Shown here: one piece after another, positions 54,587 through 64,000 of the stretch | How the letters are laid out: each line of letters starts with the position of its first letter | Numbering within the stretch: the stretch's first letter is position 1 | Source: JAEUIE01 sp046350055 | GTDB taxonomy: Bacteria > Planctomycetota > Planctomycetia > Gemmatales > HRBIN36 | Assembly: GCA_046350055.1 (NCBI GenBank) | Contig: JAXMBC010000001.1 | Coordinates: 3,224,001 to 3,288,000, forward strand | DNA length: 64,000 nt | Direction of reading: 5' to 3' | Notes under the pieces: model-generated | Told to the model about the DNA's origin: nothing | The model's input: only the letters and a program-made list of their open reading frames with translations | Database searches by the model: none | Program-made: the position numbers and the translations under genes

Positions 54587-55006
54587 ATGCGACGAATCGG
54601 TTGGTTTGCCCTGGGGGCCTGGTTGCTGGCCTGGCCGCTGTACGCCCAGGGCCAGAAGTGCCAGGGGAATTCCTCTTCCTCGAGTGCTTCCAGCACATCA
54701 AGTTCCGCATCGAGTCTTGCGTCGGGTGGGCGAACGACACGGGTACTGAATAATACGAGCACTACAAGCACAAGCACCGAAACCCAGATTGCTCAATTGA
54801 ATTCACAAATCTCACAATTGCAGCAACTTCGCAGCCAACTCATCAGCGGTGAAGTGACCCCACCAGCAAACAGCGGTGTTTCCACGGCTCAGGCAGTACA
54901 GGTCGTCAGTCGACGCATCACTTACCTGCAGAATGCCGTATCGCAGTTGTCTTCTTCAACTCGTGCAAACGCATCCACCAGTAGTGCGTTGGCAAGAAGG
55001 AGGTAG
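54587..55006 (+). CDS. Small secreted Ser-rich protein
   Basis: A 139-residue protein. A signal peptide (MRRIGWFALGAWLLAWPLYAQ) is followed by a Ser/Thr-rich low-complexity run (about 28-70) and a helical segment 'QIAQLNSQISQLQQLRSQLISG' with coiled-coil heptads. No family recognised. AAGGAG precedes the ATG. The Ser/Thr run is a possible site for surface glycosylation. Confidence 0.65.
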   Translation: MRRIGWFALGAWLLAWPLYAQGQKCQGNSSSSSASSTSSSASSLASGGRTTRVLNNTSTTSTSTETQIAQLNSQISQLQQLRSQLISGEVTPPANSGVSTAQAVQVVSRRITYLQNAVSQLSSSTRANASTSSALARRR

Positions 55007-55017
55007 TACAAGAATGC

Positions 55018-55058
55018 AGGCCGCACAGATGATAGAGCTGCGCGGCCTGTTTGCCTTT
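55018..55058 (+). terminator. Hairpin after the Ser-rich gene
   Basis: Stem CAGGCCGC / (G)CGGCCTG with a 16-base loop, then TTTGCCTTT. Placed between convergent genes. Confidence 0.55.
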
Positions 55059-55071
55059 GAATCGATGTTGT

Positions 55072-56184
55072 TCATGCCACCTTATGCTGGTTGTATTCCT
55101 CAGCTTTAAACATGTCGCCCGTCTTGGGGTTCATCTGCCAGAACTGACCTCGTGAATCAAGGGCTGCAGCCGCCAAGGCCCACGAGACATGGTTGGTCTT
55201 CCAGAGTTCCTTGTGCAGATCCATCCATAACTTTACGTAATCACGTTCCTGCGATTTGCTGATAAGTCCGGCGTAACGCTTGGCCAGGTTGTCACCACCC
55301 TGGTTATCCCGCGGCGCCTTGCCGGCATTGTTCTTGATCTCTTCATTCATCGCGTAGCCGACTACGGCTCGAAGCGGTCCTTTGCCAGAGAGCAGGAGCG
55401 GACGCAGATCATCTCCACCAAAGCTCAGGGCATTGCAGCCGGCAATCACAAGGACATCAGTATCCATGTTCCTGGGCCAGGCATTCTGGAGCGCTTTGAA
55501 TTCGTACCAGGGCTGGTAAGTTCCAGCGGTACGCACCAGGAATGCATCATACTTGGCGTGTCCGGTGTAGTAAAAGACGTCGGCGGGACTGCGAACCAGC
55601 CTGGAGCATTTCTCACCTCCTGGCTTCCGTGACTTCCAGCCCTGATTGTTCATGACAGTGGCTTGCAGTACTTCCAAACCGCCGGCCCGCAGGAGTTGCA
55701 GCGGTGCAGGGATCTCCTTTAATTCATTACCCGCGCCCGGGATGGCTGTAGTTGGTAATTCCGCAACCCCCCGCATCACCCAATTGCCACCCTTTTCAAA
55801 AAAGAGATAACTGGAGGATGCTCCGGCCAATGCCTCATTGGCTCGGTGCAGCATGGCCAACTGCAGAACCTTGGGATTTTGCGTTGCCAGGAAATCGCCC
55901 ACATCATTCAGTGAAAGCGAATGATAATAGACGCCGGGTCCCTGACCAATCGCTTTCGGCATACAGAACCATTTGGGCTGCGACATGGTCGCTACTGTCT
56001 TAGCCTGGTTCGGTGCCCTGCTTTCAAGCTTGATTGTCACCATGTTCGGGAGCGGACTGCCGGACAACTTTACCCGTATGTTCACCGCGTCATTGGCCTG
56101 CACGCCGATGGCATCATCATTCCAGCCAATCATAGGTCCGCTTGGGTAGCGAACAAACGCGACTTCTTCAATGAACACACCCAT
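55072..56184 (-). CDS. Caspase-fold-like (clan CD) protein, possible peptidase
   Basis: A 370-residue protein with no signal peptide. Two motifs are placed like the His-Cys dyad of clan CD peptidases (caspase, gingipain, CHAT): 'VFYYTGHAKY' with His209 and, after a strand 'TDVLVIAGC', Cys250 ('AGCNALSFGG'). Both follow hydrophobic beta-strands, as in the caspase fold. The N-terminal 190 residues are beta-rich. I cannot assign it to a named family; a DUF6345-like or CHAT-like group is possible. It stands alone, upstream of fusA on the same strand order. Activity is inferred from the two residues only. Confidence 0.5.
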   Translation of the reverse strand: MGVFIEEVAFVRYPSGPMIGWNDDAIGVQANDAVNIRVKLSGSPLPNMVTIKLESRAPNQAKTVATMSQPKWFCMPKAIGQGPGVYYHSLSLNDVGDFLATQNPKVLQLAMLHRANEALAGASSSYLFFEKGGNWVMRGVAELPTTAIPGAGNELKEIPAPLQLLRAGGLEVLQATVMNNQGWKSRKPGGEKCSRLVRSPADVFYYTGHAKYDAFLVRTAGTYQPWYEFKALQNAWPRNMDTDVLVIAGCNALSFGGDDLRPLLLSGKGPLRAVVGYAMNEEIKNNAGKAPRDNQGGDNLAKRYAGLISKSQERDYVKLWMDLHKELWKTNHVSWALAAAALDSRGQFWQMNPKTGDMFKAEEYNQHKVA

Positions 56185-56294
56185 GACATATTCTCCAGTG
56201 GCTTCCTATGCCCAAGCCCCCTGTGGAGAAAAATGTGCCTCGGAAAATGCTGATGCAGCATCTTCTGCGACTTTAGGCTTTGTGAAATCGGGAC

Positions 56295-58403
56295 CTATTC
56301 ATCCAGTCCCAGAAGCTTGCGTTTAATTTCTTCTGGTGCTTCCTGGAAGCCTGCTGGTTCCAGACTGTAGTTTGCCCGGCCTTGAGAGACACTGCGCACA
56401 GCATCGGAGTAGTCGAACACCTTGGCCAGGGAGACGTTGGCAATCACAGTTACCATGTTGCCACGGAAAGTCGTATCGTGAATCACTGCCCGACGGACAT
56501 TCAAATCGGTCTGCACCGGGCCCAGGTAAATGTCGGGTACCGTTACTTCCAGTTTCATCACGGGCTCCAGCAGGATGCTGTTGTCGCGAATCGCATGGTT
56601 CACCGCTGAACTGGCAGCCCCTTGGAAGGCGACATCCGTCGATTCCAGTTCCTTCATCTCAGCATCCAGTAAATTCACTTCCACATTGATCACGGGGTAA
56701 CCCACCTCACCGGACGTGAGAGCATCCTTGACGCCTTGCTCCACCGCTGCCACAAAGAGCGGTGGCAACTTGCCTGCAGGCAGTTTGTTGTTGAAGCGAA
56801 CACCACTCTCGATGTGCTTGAGTTCCAATTCGACCCGGGCAAAGATGGGAGTACCGGTAGTGCGAATGAGCTCGCCCCACAATCGCCTGGGAGCTTTGAT
56901 GGTTTCACGGTAACTGACACGAGGCTTACCGACACGCAACTTCACGCGGAAGTCATTCTTCAGGCGGTTGCATTTTACTTCAAGATGCAAGACTCCCATT
57001 CCGCTGATGAGGGTCTGCCCGGTTTCGGTATCCATGCCCCAGCGAAAGGTAGGGTCTTCCTTGGCGAGAAGCGTGAGGGTCTGTTCCAGCTTGGCCTTGT
57101 CGGCGGAGCTTTCGGGTTCGATAGACATGCTCACTACCGTCTCGGCGAATTTGATCCGTTCCAGCAGAATCGGGTGAGCATTGTCACACAGCGTATCACC
57201 GGTGATTGATTCTTTCGGCCCAGTAATCGCGATGATGTCGCCAGCGTAAGCCACGTCCAGCGTTTCGATCTTATCGCTGGGGTCAGCCTTGACGTGGTAC
57301 AGCTTGGTCATGAATTCCTTGGCATCACGCCCCGGGTTCAGCATACGGCTGTTTGCCTTGGCCATGCCCGAATAGATACGCAGGTAGTAGAGTTCGCCGT
57401 GAGCATCAGCTTGAATCTTGAACACGAGGCCGGCAAATGGCTCGGTGAAACTGGTCTTACGACTCTCTTCCTTATTGGTCTTGGGGTTGATGCCAACAAT
57501 GGGGGGGCGTTCGAGAGGGTTGGGCAGGTACCGAATCACGGCATCAAGAAGTAGCTGGATGCCAATGTGCTCACGTCCCGACCCGCAGAGCACCGGTTGG
57601 AAGTCGCCTGCCAGGGTACGCTGTTTTATAAGGGCTATGACGTCTTCGAGCTTTGGTGGTTGGCCTTCGAGAATCTTGCTGGTGATCAGATCCTTGTCAT
57701 CTTTTTCGGTGAGAACATCAAACAGGCGGTCACGTGCTCCCTGGGCCTCGGCAACCAGGTCTTCAGGTATGGGACCTCGCTTAACAGTCTTGCCATCGGG
57801 TCGGCCTGCGGCACTGGGAAGAAACTCGCAGCACTCCATGGTAAGCAAGTCGATCACCGCACGGAAAGGAGTGGTGCTTTCCTTGCTGGACCCCTGGCCG
57901 ACGGGCCAGGTGATGGGGATGGGGCGGCATTGAAGTCGCTCTTCGACTTGTGAAACTGCGGCAATGAAATCAGCCCCGACGACATCCATCTTGTTAACAA
58001 AGATCATGCGCGGCACATTGTAACGGTTAGCTTGTCGCCACACGGTTTCTGATTGGGCTTCCACACCTTTTTGTGCATCGATCACCAGTACCGCACCGTC
58101 GAGCACTCGCAGAGAGCGTTCTACTTCCGCCGTAAAATCGACATGGCCCGGGGTATCAATGAGGTTAATAGTGTGGCCTGCCCATTGCAACGGCACACAG
58201 GCGCTCTGGATGGTGATGCCTCGTTCACGCTCTTCTTCCAGCCAGTCAGTGGTGGTGGTGCCTTCGTCAACGCCGCCGAGTCGGTGGATCGCGCCGCTGT
58301 AGTAGAGGAGGTGTTCGGTGGTGGTAGTCTTGCCGGCATCAATGTGGGCAATAATGCCCAGGTTACGCATCTTCGTCAGGTCGGGTTTACTGTCAGCAGC
58401 CAT
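56295..58403 (-). CDS. fusA: Elongation factor G
   Basis: A 702-residue EF-G, a translational GTPase that moves tRNA and mRNA on the ribosome. G1 'AHIDAGKT' (19-26), G3 'DTPGH', G4 'NKMD'; domains II-V are all present. The segment 'EGTTTTDWLEEERERGITI' differs from standard EF-G ('EGAATMDWMEQE') and resembles the spd/mitochondrial EF-G group of spirochaetes and planctomycetes. Start chosen at ATG 58403; a longer frame from TTG 58481 begins beside the tRNA gene and is unlikely. tRNA-Glu lies 82 bp upstream. Confidence 0.93.
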   Translation of the reverse strand: MAADSKPDLTKMRNLGIIAHIDAGKTTTTEHLLYYSGAIHRLGGVDEGTTTTDWLEEERERGITIQSACVPLQWAGHTINLIDTPGHVDFTAEVERSLRVLDGAVLVIDAQKGVEAQSETVWRQANRYNVPRMIFVNKMDVVGADFIAAVSQVEERLQCRPIPITWPVGQGSSKESTTPFRAVIDLLTMECCEFLPSAAGRPDGKTVKRGPIPEDLVAEAQGARDRLFDVLTEKDDKDLITSKILEGQPPKLEDVIALIKQRTLAGDFQPVLCGSGREHIGIQLLLDAVIRYLPNPLERPPIVGINPKTNKEESRKTSFTEPFAGLVFKIQADAHGELYYLRIYSGMAKANSRMLNPGRDAKEFMTKLYHVKADPSDKIETLDVAYAGDIIAITGPKESITGDTLCDNAHPILLERIKFAETVVSMSIEPESSADKAKLEQTLTLLAKEDPTFRWGMDTETGQTLISGMGVLHLEVKCNRLKNDFRVKLRVGKPRVSYRETIKAPRRLWGELIRTTGTPIFARVELELKHIESGVRFNNKLPAGKLPPLFVAAVEQGVKDALTSGEVGYPVINVEVNLLDAEMKELESTDVAFQGAASSAVNHAIRDNSILLEPVMKLEVTVPDIYLGPVQTDLNVRRAVIHDTTFRGNMVTVIANVSLAKVFDYSDAVRSVSQGRANYSLEPAGFQEAPEEIKRKLLGLDE

Positions 58404-58485
58404 GGCAAGTACCGGGGTGAGAGCCAGAAACGGCAAACGCCTCACCAAACTGGCGAGGCGTGTGCTTGGCGTGAACCACAAATAG

Positions 58486-58558
58486 TGACCCCACGGGGAT
58501 TCGAACCCCGGTTGCAGGAGTGAAAATCCTGTGTCCTAGGCCTCTAGACGATGGGGCC
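58486..58558 (-). tRNA. tRNA-Glu (anticodon TTC)
   Basis: On the minus strand it begins GGCCCCA and ends TGGGGTC-A (one G-T pair in the acceptor stem). Anticodon arm CAGGA-TTTTCAC-TCCTG with anticodon TTC; T-arm ACCGGGGTTCGAATCCCCG. Complete; CCA is not encoded. Confidence 0.95.
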
Positions 58559-58605
58559 GTCTTGAAAGTGAGTTTTATTCATGACGGCATCTGACGGCAA
58601 TAGGT

Positions 58606-58759
58606 TCATTTCGATGTCTGTAATTCCAGCTCGATCACCCAGTCCTGGTTTTCTCCATCGTTCGGCAATCTCACAGTCCGCGTCTTGGACGCTTGCTGCA
58701 GTAAAGTCTCCAGCTTCTGCTTCAGCCCCGTCCTTGGATCGAAGATGGCGACAACTCAT
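58606..58759 (-). pseudogene. Possible small gene with a one-base frameshift
   Basis: Minus-strand DNA after ATG 58759 (MSCR) shifts by one base into 'IFDPRTGLKQKLETLLQQ', 'ASKTRTVRLPNDGENQDWVI', ending at TGA 58606. This second frame is very protein-like (amphipathic helix, then strands), but it has no start codon of its own. Other frames are open too, so this is a weak call. The rest of 58760-58966 holds no feature I can support. Confidence 0.3.
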
Positions 58760-58966
58760 GTTACTAACGGGAAATTGATGGGTGTCCTATTAGCGGTGTA
58801 GAACTGTCAGACGGAAAGATGCTCCGATAAGTCAAACCGAGAATATCAGCAGAACAAATAGCTCGGAGAGACAGAGTCGATTATTCTCCACTTCTTCAAA
58901 AGTTCTGATACAACAGCCCACCTTCCAATGGTATGGTGAGAGCATTCTCATAAAGGAAGCGTCACC

Positions 58967-59449
58967 ATGCCGTATCGCCTGCTCGTGTTGGGGTTCGTTT
59001 GCACTTGCGTCCTTTCCGCCTGTCAGAAAGACGCGTCGAAGCCAAAACAGGATCCGCATGCCATCTTTGGCAAAGTCTATCTGGATGACAAGTTGATCAA
59101 CTATGGCACGATATCCTTCATTCGCGACGAGGATAGGCCGCTCAAATCGCCCGTCTATCCTGATGGCACCTACAACATCAGAAATGCCCCGGAAGGCGAA
59201 TACAAAATTGTCATCGTCACCGGGCAGGCCCCACGGCCAGCGGCAGGTGGTGCATCGGGATCTCCTCCACCATCATTCACCACAATCGTATTGCCGGAAA
59301 AGTATTCCAGTTCGGCCACTACTGACCTGAAGTATCAGGTGAAGCCCGGAAGGCATGAGTTTGATATCAAGCTGCAGTCCGAGAAAGCAACTCCAACCAA
59401 GGAAAGCCCCACCAAGGAACCGCCGGCAAAAGATGCCTCCAAGAAATAG
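58967..59449 (+). CDS. Lipoprotein with carboxypeptidase-regulatory-like domain
   Basis: A 160-residue lipoprotein. Lipobox 'VLSAC' (Cys19) follows a short signal peptide. Residues 32-130 form an Ig/transthyretin-like domain ('IFGKVYLDDKLINYGTISF', 'PDGTYNIRNAPEGEYKI'), common in planctomycete small lipoproteins next to DUF1559 genes. The C-terminus is a Lys/Pro/Thr/Glu repeat ('TKESPTKEPPAKDASKK'). AAGGAAG lies before the ATG. Function unknown. Confidence 0.8.
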   Translation: MPYRLLVLGFVCTCVLSACQKDASKPKQDPHAIFGKVYLDDKLINYGTISFIRDEDRPLKSPVYPDGTYNIRNAPEGEYKIVIVTGQAPRPAAGGASGSPPPSFTTIVLPEKYSSSATTDLKYQVKPGRHEFDIKLQSEKATPTKESPTKEPPAKDASKK

Positions 59450-59464
59450 TCTGTCCATCAACGA

Positions 59465-59491
59465 AACAAGGGCTGCGATGCAGCCCTTGTT
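59465..59491. terminator. Hairpin between convergent lipoprotein genes
   Basis: Stem ACAAGGGCTG / CAGCCCTTGT, loop CGATG. It lies between the stop codons of two convergent genes; the T run is short. Confidence 0.65.
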
Positions 59492-59506
59492 AATCGACAA
59501 TTCTCA

Positions 59507-59662
59507 TCAGGCAGAAGGCCCCGGACTCTTGGGTGGAACAGCAGGTGGTTGTGCAATCTTGGCTCCCACAGCAGCGCCTCCAGTGCCTGCAGGAGCTGCA
59601 GCTTTGCTACCACAGCCGCTCAAACCAGTGAACAGGATCACCAGGATCAACAATCTCAGCAT
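59507..59662 (-). CDS. Small lipoprotein (51 residues)
   Basis: A 51-residue lipoprotein. MLRLLILVILFTG is the signal peptide and 'LSGC' the lipobox (Cys17), followed by an Ala/Pro/Gly-rich tail. AAAGGA lies seven bases before ATG 59662. It is 42 bp after the DUF1559 gene on the same strand, so probably cotranscribed. Planctomycete DUF1559 genes often have such a small lipoprotein behind them. Confidence 0.75.
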   Translation of the reverse strand: MLRLLILVILFTGLSGCGSKAAAPAGTGGAAVGAKIAQPPAVPPKSPGPSA

Positions 59663-59704
59663 TGATAGTCCTTTCGTGGATTGGACGGTAATTGGTGTTG
59701 TTCA

Positions 59705-60781
<1,077 letters not shown>

Positions 60782-61051
60782 GACCAACCTCCTGAACACA
60801 GGAAAACAGAAAGGGGATAGAGGCCAATACTGGGGGGAAAACACCTGCGGAAGGAATGAAAGCAAACTAATGAATGAACCTTTAATGGTTTTCTTTTATT
60901 AAAGTGGCCATGTCAATCCTATTTTCCTCAGAATTTCTTGATTTCTTCAAGTCTTGAGCTATCCAGCTCGGAGCACCTTTGTGCATCAAGAGACAGGAAC
61001 AGCCCTGTTAATTCCGTTGACTCCTCCTGCTTCTCGCGTCAGAGTGGATGC

Positions 61052-62482
61052 ATGTCTTCCACCCCAACTGCCAATACATTGCCCCGCGTCATGGGCCTCT
61101 GGACTGCCATAGCCCTTGTGGTCGGCGGCACCATTGGCACCGGGGTCTTTGCCAAGCCCAACGATGTCGCCAAAGTACTGGGCAGCTTTGACTGGGCCAT
61201 TGCGGCCTGGATTCTGTGTGGCATCCTTGCATTCTTCGGCACTATGGCTCTGGCGGAACTCTCAGCTCTCTTTCCGCAGGCCGGAGGCAACTATGTCTAC
61301 CTCAAACGGGGCTATGGGCCGCTTGCTGCTTTCCTGTGGGGATGGATCGAGTTCTGGGTGATGCGTACTGGCTCTATCGCCGCACTCGCATGGCTTGCTT
61401 CTGAAAATATTTGGGCAGGATTCCTCGGGCAGTCAGCTGACGCATTCGTTCTGCTTGTGGGCTCGCTGCTTATCGTTCTGCTCCTGACTGCAATCAATGC
61501 GATCGGCCTCAGCTATGGCAGCACCTTCCAGAACATCACCACCTGGCTCAAGATCGGCACTCTGCTCATCATCGTGGCGTTGCCCTTTCTCCTGGGAACT
61601 GCGGACCCACAACTGCTCACCGTGCAGATGGAGACGAACACTTCCCGATTCACCGGCTTTGCTGCAGCTATGCTGGCCATCCTCTGGGCATACAAGGGTT
61701 GGGCTGATCTCGGCGCGGTGGCGGAGGATATCAAGCAGCCGGAAAAGAACCTGCCTCGTGCCTTTGGGCTTGGCATCGCCATTATTGCCGGGCTGTATGT
61801 CAGTGCGAATTTCGCCTATGCCCTGGTGCTGACACCCATGGAGATGGCGAACGTCCCTGACGGCCAGACAGTGGCTTCTGTATTCATGCAGAAGCTGCTG
61901 CTTCCCTGGGGTACCAGTGCGAGTGCATGGGGTGGTCGTATCGTTTCGCTGGCCATTGCTATCTCCGCGATCGGTGCGATGAATGCCAGTGTGCTCGTCG
62001 GCCCACGCGGTTACTTTGCCCTGGCTCGTGATGGTCTCTTTCCCAAGTGGATGAGCGGCACTGCAGGCAAGGAATCCACCCCACTGGCTTCCATGCTCCT
62101 GCAGTGCCTTTGGACCTGCCTGTTGATCCTGGGTGCAGAAGTGGCTCGCCGCTACATCATCAATTTCACCAGGAACCCTTTTGGTATCCTGACCGACTAT
62201 GTGGTGATTGGTGCGGTGATATTTGAGACACTCGCTGTCTCAGCAGTGTTCCGACTACGCAGGCTGGAACCGAATCTGCCACGGCCGTTCCGCTGCTGGG
62301 GCTACCCCTGGGCGCCTGCACTTCACATTCTGGCGATGGTCTATGTGCTCGTGAAGACAGTACAATCCGACTGGCTTCAATCCTCCGCAGCGCTGGGGTT
62401 CATCCTGCTGGGTGCTATTGTCTACTGGATCGCCTTTGTGGTTTACCGCTTTTCAGAGAAGCCCGGGACGTTACAGACATAG
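61052..62482 (+). CDS. APC-family amino acid permease
   Basis: A 476-residue transporter with about 12 TM helices. 'GGTIGTGVFAKP' in TM1 is the substrate-binding signature of the APC/LAT family. 'ALAELSALFPQAGGNYVYLKRGYG' in TM2-3 is also typical. The substrate is probably an amino acid taken up with protons or exchanged; it cannot be named. GTGGATG lies before ATG 61052. It diverges from the DUF1559 gene; the 270 bp between them holds AT-rich promoter DNA. Confidence 0.9.
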   Translation: MSSTPTANTLPRVMGLWTAIALVVGGTIGTGVFAKPNDVAKVLGSFDWAIAAWILCGILAFFGTMALAELSALFPQAGGNYVYLKRGYGPLAAFLWGWIEFWVMRTGSIAALAWLASENIWAGFLGQSADAFVLLVGSLLIVLLLTAINAIGLSYGSTFQNITTWLKIGTLLIIVALPFLLGTADPQLLTVQMETNTSRFTGFAAAMLAILWAYKGWADLGAVAEDIKQPEKNLPRAFGLGIAIIAGLYVSANFAYALVLTPMEMANVPDGQTVASVFMQKLLLPWGTSASAWGGRIVSLAIAISAIGAMNASVLVGPRGYFALARDGLFPKWMSGTAGKESTPLASMLLQCLWTCLLILGAEVARRYIINFTRNPFGILTDYVVIGAVIFETLAVSAVFRLRRLEPNLPRPFRCWGYPWAPALHILAMVYVLVKTVQSDWLQSSAALGFILLGAIVYWIAFVVYRFSEKPGTLQT

Positions 62483-62520
62483 CGCATTTACATCGTCCAT
62501 CGCTCTGTTAGGATGATGAG

Positions 62521-63318
62521 ATGAGCGTGATGACCCTGCCTGGCGAGCAACCTTATCATTACCACGATTCCGGCGGAGACGGTCCGCCACTGGTGTTGTT
62601 GCATGGCTTTCCCATGTCACATCTGCAGTGGCAGCCACAGATTCATCACTTTGCAGCCAGTCATCGCGTCATAGCTCCGGACATGCGAGGCTTGGGCGAA
62701 AGTACGGTGACTGATCCCACTGCTACTATCACCATGGAGCAGCATGCGGATGATGTTGTGTCTCTCCTGCAGCATCTGCAGATCAGTCAGCCAGTCACGT
62801 TCATCGGGCTTTCCATGGGAGGCTACGTCCTCTGGCAACTGGTACACAAGTATCCTGATCTGCCAGGCAAAATCGTTCTCTGTCACACTCGCACCGTTGC
62901 TGATACAGCAGAACAAGCCGAGGGGAGACAGCAATTAGCAGCCAGAACATTGGAAGAGCAGTCTGCTGATGCCGTGTTAGCCACCATGCTGCCTCGTTTG
63001 CTGCCTGCATCGGCACCTGACAGTGTACGCTTTGCCGTTACTCGTATGGCTCGTTCCGCAACCCCGGCGGGGCTGGCAGCTACGCTTCGTGGTCTTGCCG
63101 TGCGACCCGATGCTGGTGACATCCCAGCAACTATCCAGGCGCCTACCCTCGTTATCTCGGGAGAACTGGATGCAATCTCGCCTCCACACGAGATGCAGGA
63201 GTGGGCCAGGCGTATTCCAAATTGTCAGTTCGTCTCTCTCTCCGGTGCAGGTCACTTGTCACCTCTGGAAACGCCCGACCTTTTCAATCAGACTTTGACG
63301 GGATGGGCCGCATGGTAG
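62521..63318 (+). CDS. Alpha/beta hydrolase
   Basis: A 265-residue alpha/beta hydrolase without signal peptide. 'LLHGFPMSHLQW' (oxyanion), nucleophile Ser in 'GLSMGGYV' (about 100), Asp in 'SGELDAIS' (about 220) and His in 'GAGHLSPLE' (about 242). The group includes haloalkane dehalogenase- and 3-oxoadipate enol-lactonase-like enzymes; the substrate is unknown. Its last 16 bp overlap the start of aat, so the two are probably cotranscribed. Confidence 0.88.
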   Translation: MSVMTLPGEQPYHYHDSGGDGPPLVLLHGFPMSHLQWQPQIHHFAASHRVIAPDMRGLGESTVTDPTATITMEQHADDVVSLLQHLQISQPVTFIGLSMGGYVLWQLVHKYPDLPGKIVLCHTRTVADTAEQAEGRQQLAARTLEEQSADAVLATMLPRLLPASAPDSVRFAVTRMARSATPAGLAATLRGLAVRPDAGDIPATIQAPTLVISGELDAISPPHEMQEWARRIPNCQFVSLSGAGHLSPLETPDLFNQTLTGWAAW

Positions 63319-63995
63319 ACTGGGACTCTGAACCGCTCATGTGGGACGATCCGTACGGTCTCGTCTACATTGGTGGTGATCTACATCCTGACACGCTTCT
63401 TGCTGCCTATCGACGCGGTATCTTCCCCTGGTTCAATGAGGATGATCCGCTTCTCTGGTGGTCCCCTGATCCACGAGCGATCTTTGAGTTCGACAAGATA
63501 CACTTCAGCAAGAGGCTGCTCCGCACCGTGAGGCAAGGCCGCTTCCGTACCACGATGAATTGTCAGTTTGCCGGCGTGATGCGGGCCTGTAGTGATCGGG
63601 AGGAAGGTTCATGGATCACCGACGACATGTTCGAAGCCTACTGTGAACTCCATCGCCTAGGCCATGCCCACAGCGTGGAAAGCTGGAATGGCGATGAACT
63701 GGTAGGGGGAATCTATGGTGTAGCTGTTGGTGGTCTCTTTGCTGCTGAATCCATGTTCCACCGTGAAACCGATGCCGGCATGGTCGCGATGGTCAAGCTG
63801 GTCGAGCACCTGCAGTCCCGAGGCTACATTCTTCTCGATACTCAGATGGCGACAGATCATACCCGCATCTTGGGTGCAATTGATATTCCCCGAGACAACT
63901 ATAGGCGTCGGCTGGAACGGGCTGTTGCACTTCCCGTCAGCTTTCAAGCTGCCGGACCAGATCTTCGTAATGCGACCCCACAGCATGCAGGGTGA
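63303..63995 (+). CDS. aat: Leucyl/phenylalanyl-tRNA-protein transferase
   Basis: A 230-residue Aat enzyme. It moves Leu or Phe from tRNA to the N-terminus of proteins with basic N-terminal residues, marking them for ClpAP. Motifs: 'GLVYIGGDLHPDTLLAAYRRGIFPWF', 'WWSPDPRA', 'SVESWNGDELVGGIYG', 'GGLFAAESMFHR', and 'LLDTQMATDH'. ATG 63303 gives the longest product and overlaps the hydrolase; ATG 63312 is an alternative with a better ribosome site (GGATGGG). The gene ends 5 bp before the window edge. Confidence 0.95.
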   Translation: MGRMVDWDSEPLMWDDPYGLVYIGGDLHPDTLLAAYRRGIFPWFNEDDPLLWWSPDPRAIFEFDKIHFSKRLLRTVRQGRFRTTMNCQFAGVMRACSDREEGSWITDDMFEAYCELHRLGHAHSVESWNGDELVGGIYGVAVGGLFAAESMFHRETDAGMVAMVKLVEHLQSRGYILLDTQMATDHTRILGAIDIPRDNYRRRLERAVALPVSFQAAGPDLRNATPQHAG

Positions 63996-64000
63996 TATCA

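Noticed and set aside
58403..58481. N-terminal extension of EF-G with a signal-like stretch
   Set aside because: The extension starts at TTG next to the tRNA gene, and EF-G is cytoplasmic. ATG 58403 gives the usual length.

Overview
The window reads as chromosomal DNA of a planctomycete, most likely from the Gemmataceae or a related family. This rests on gene content: DUF1559 with a type IV pilin-like N-terminus, DUF1501 and Gfo/Idh proteins with Tat signals, PEP-CTERM sorting, an 'LLEDRVVLA' export motif on a giant surface protein, several Pkn-type Ser/Thr kinases, an ECF sigma factor beside a kinase, DUF1573, and a spirochaete/planctomycete-like EF-G. No rRNA is present. Two tRNA genes are: Thr-CGT and Glu-TTC.

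Layout. 1-9.5 kb: a metzincin-like secreted protein cut by the left edge, a ceramidase/CotH pair, an MsbA-like ABC exporter with a GT39-type glycosyltransferase, and a small secreted protein. 9.5-18.9 kb: an Hsp70-like protein, a pteridine-reductase-like SDR, a Ser/Thr kinase, a DUF1573 protein, a Gfo/Idh-DUF1501 pair, and a 45-codon DUF2256 gene behind a 12-codon leader ORF. 19.1-20.4 kb: an IS3-family insertion sequence with a frameshift site, followed by gene relics. 21.0-22.4 kb: a PEP-CTERM metallopeptidase. 22.5-29.0 kb: a nested mobile island. 29.0-44.9 kb: an operon of ECF sigma factor, zinc-finger kinase with tetratricopeptide-like tail, and a 4182-residue Ig/YD-repeat (RHS) protein. 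45.0-46.7 kb: a decayed gene, a tyrosine recombinase and tRNA-Thr. 46.8-64 kb: mostly housekeeping and ordinary genes (esterase, tricorn-like S41 protease, thioredoxin, pyrH-frr, a caspase-fold-like protein, fusA, tRNA-Glu, lipoproteins, DUF1559, an APC permease, an alpha/beta hydrolase, aat).

The most unusual part is the mobile island at 22518-28956. It is a Mu/Tn7-like (TniA/TniB-type) transposon whose intact form (24712-28243, 3.5 kb) carries four genes: a zinc-ribbon protein, a DDE transposase with Mu-type C-terminus, an AAA ATPase, and a small DnaG-like CHC2 zinc-finger protein. A second, older copy of the same element surrounds it. The inner copy interrupts the outer copy's ATPase gene after codon 16. 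On the right there are three successive right ends, two of them in a perfect 351-bp repeat. The outer element is flanked by a 5-bp target duplication (GTTAT) and sits exactly in the stop codon of the giant RHS gene, leaving that protein intact.

The sigma-kinase-RHS operon is the second point of interest. The kinase carries an N-terminal HxxxCxxC zinc-finger of the anti-sigma type, so sigma, its probable regulator and a surface protein look like one signalling unit. All calls come from reading the sequence and from knowledge of the families; no database search was run.
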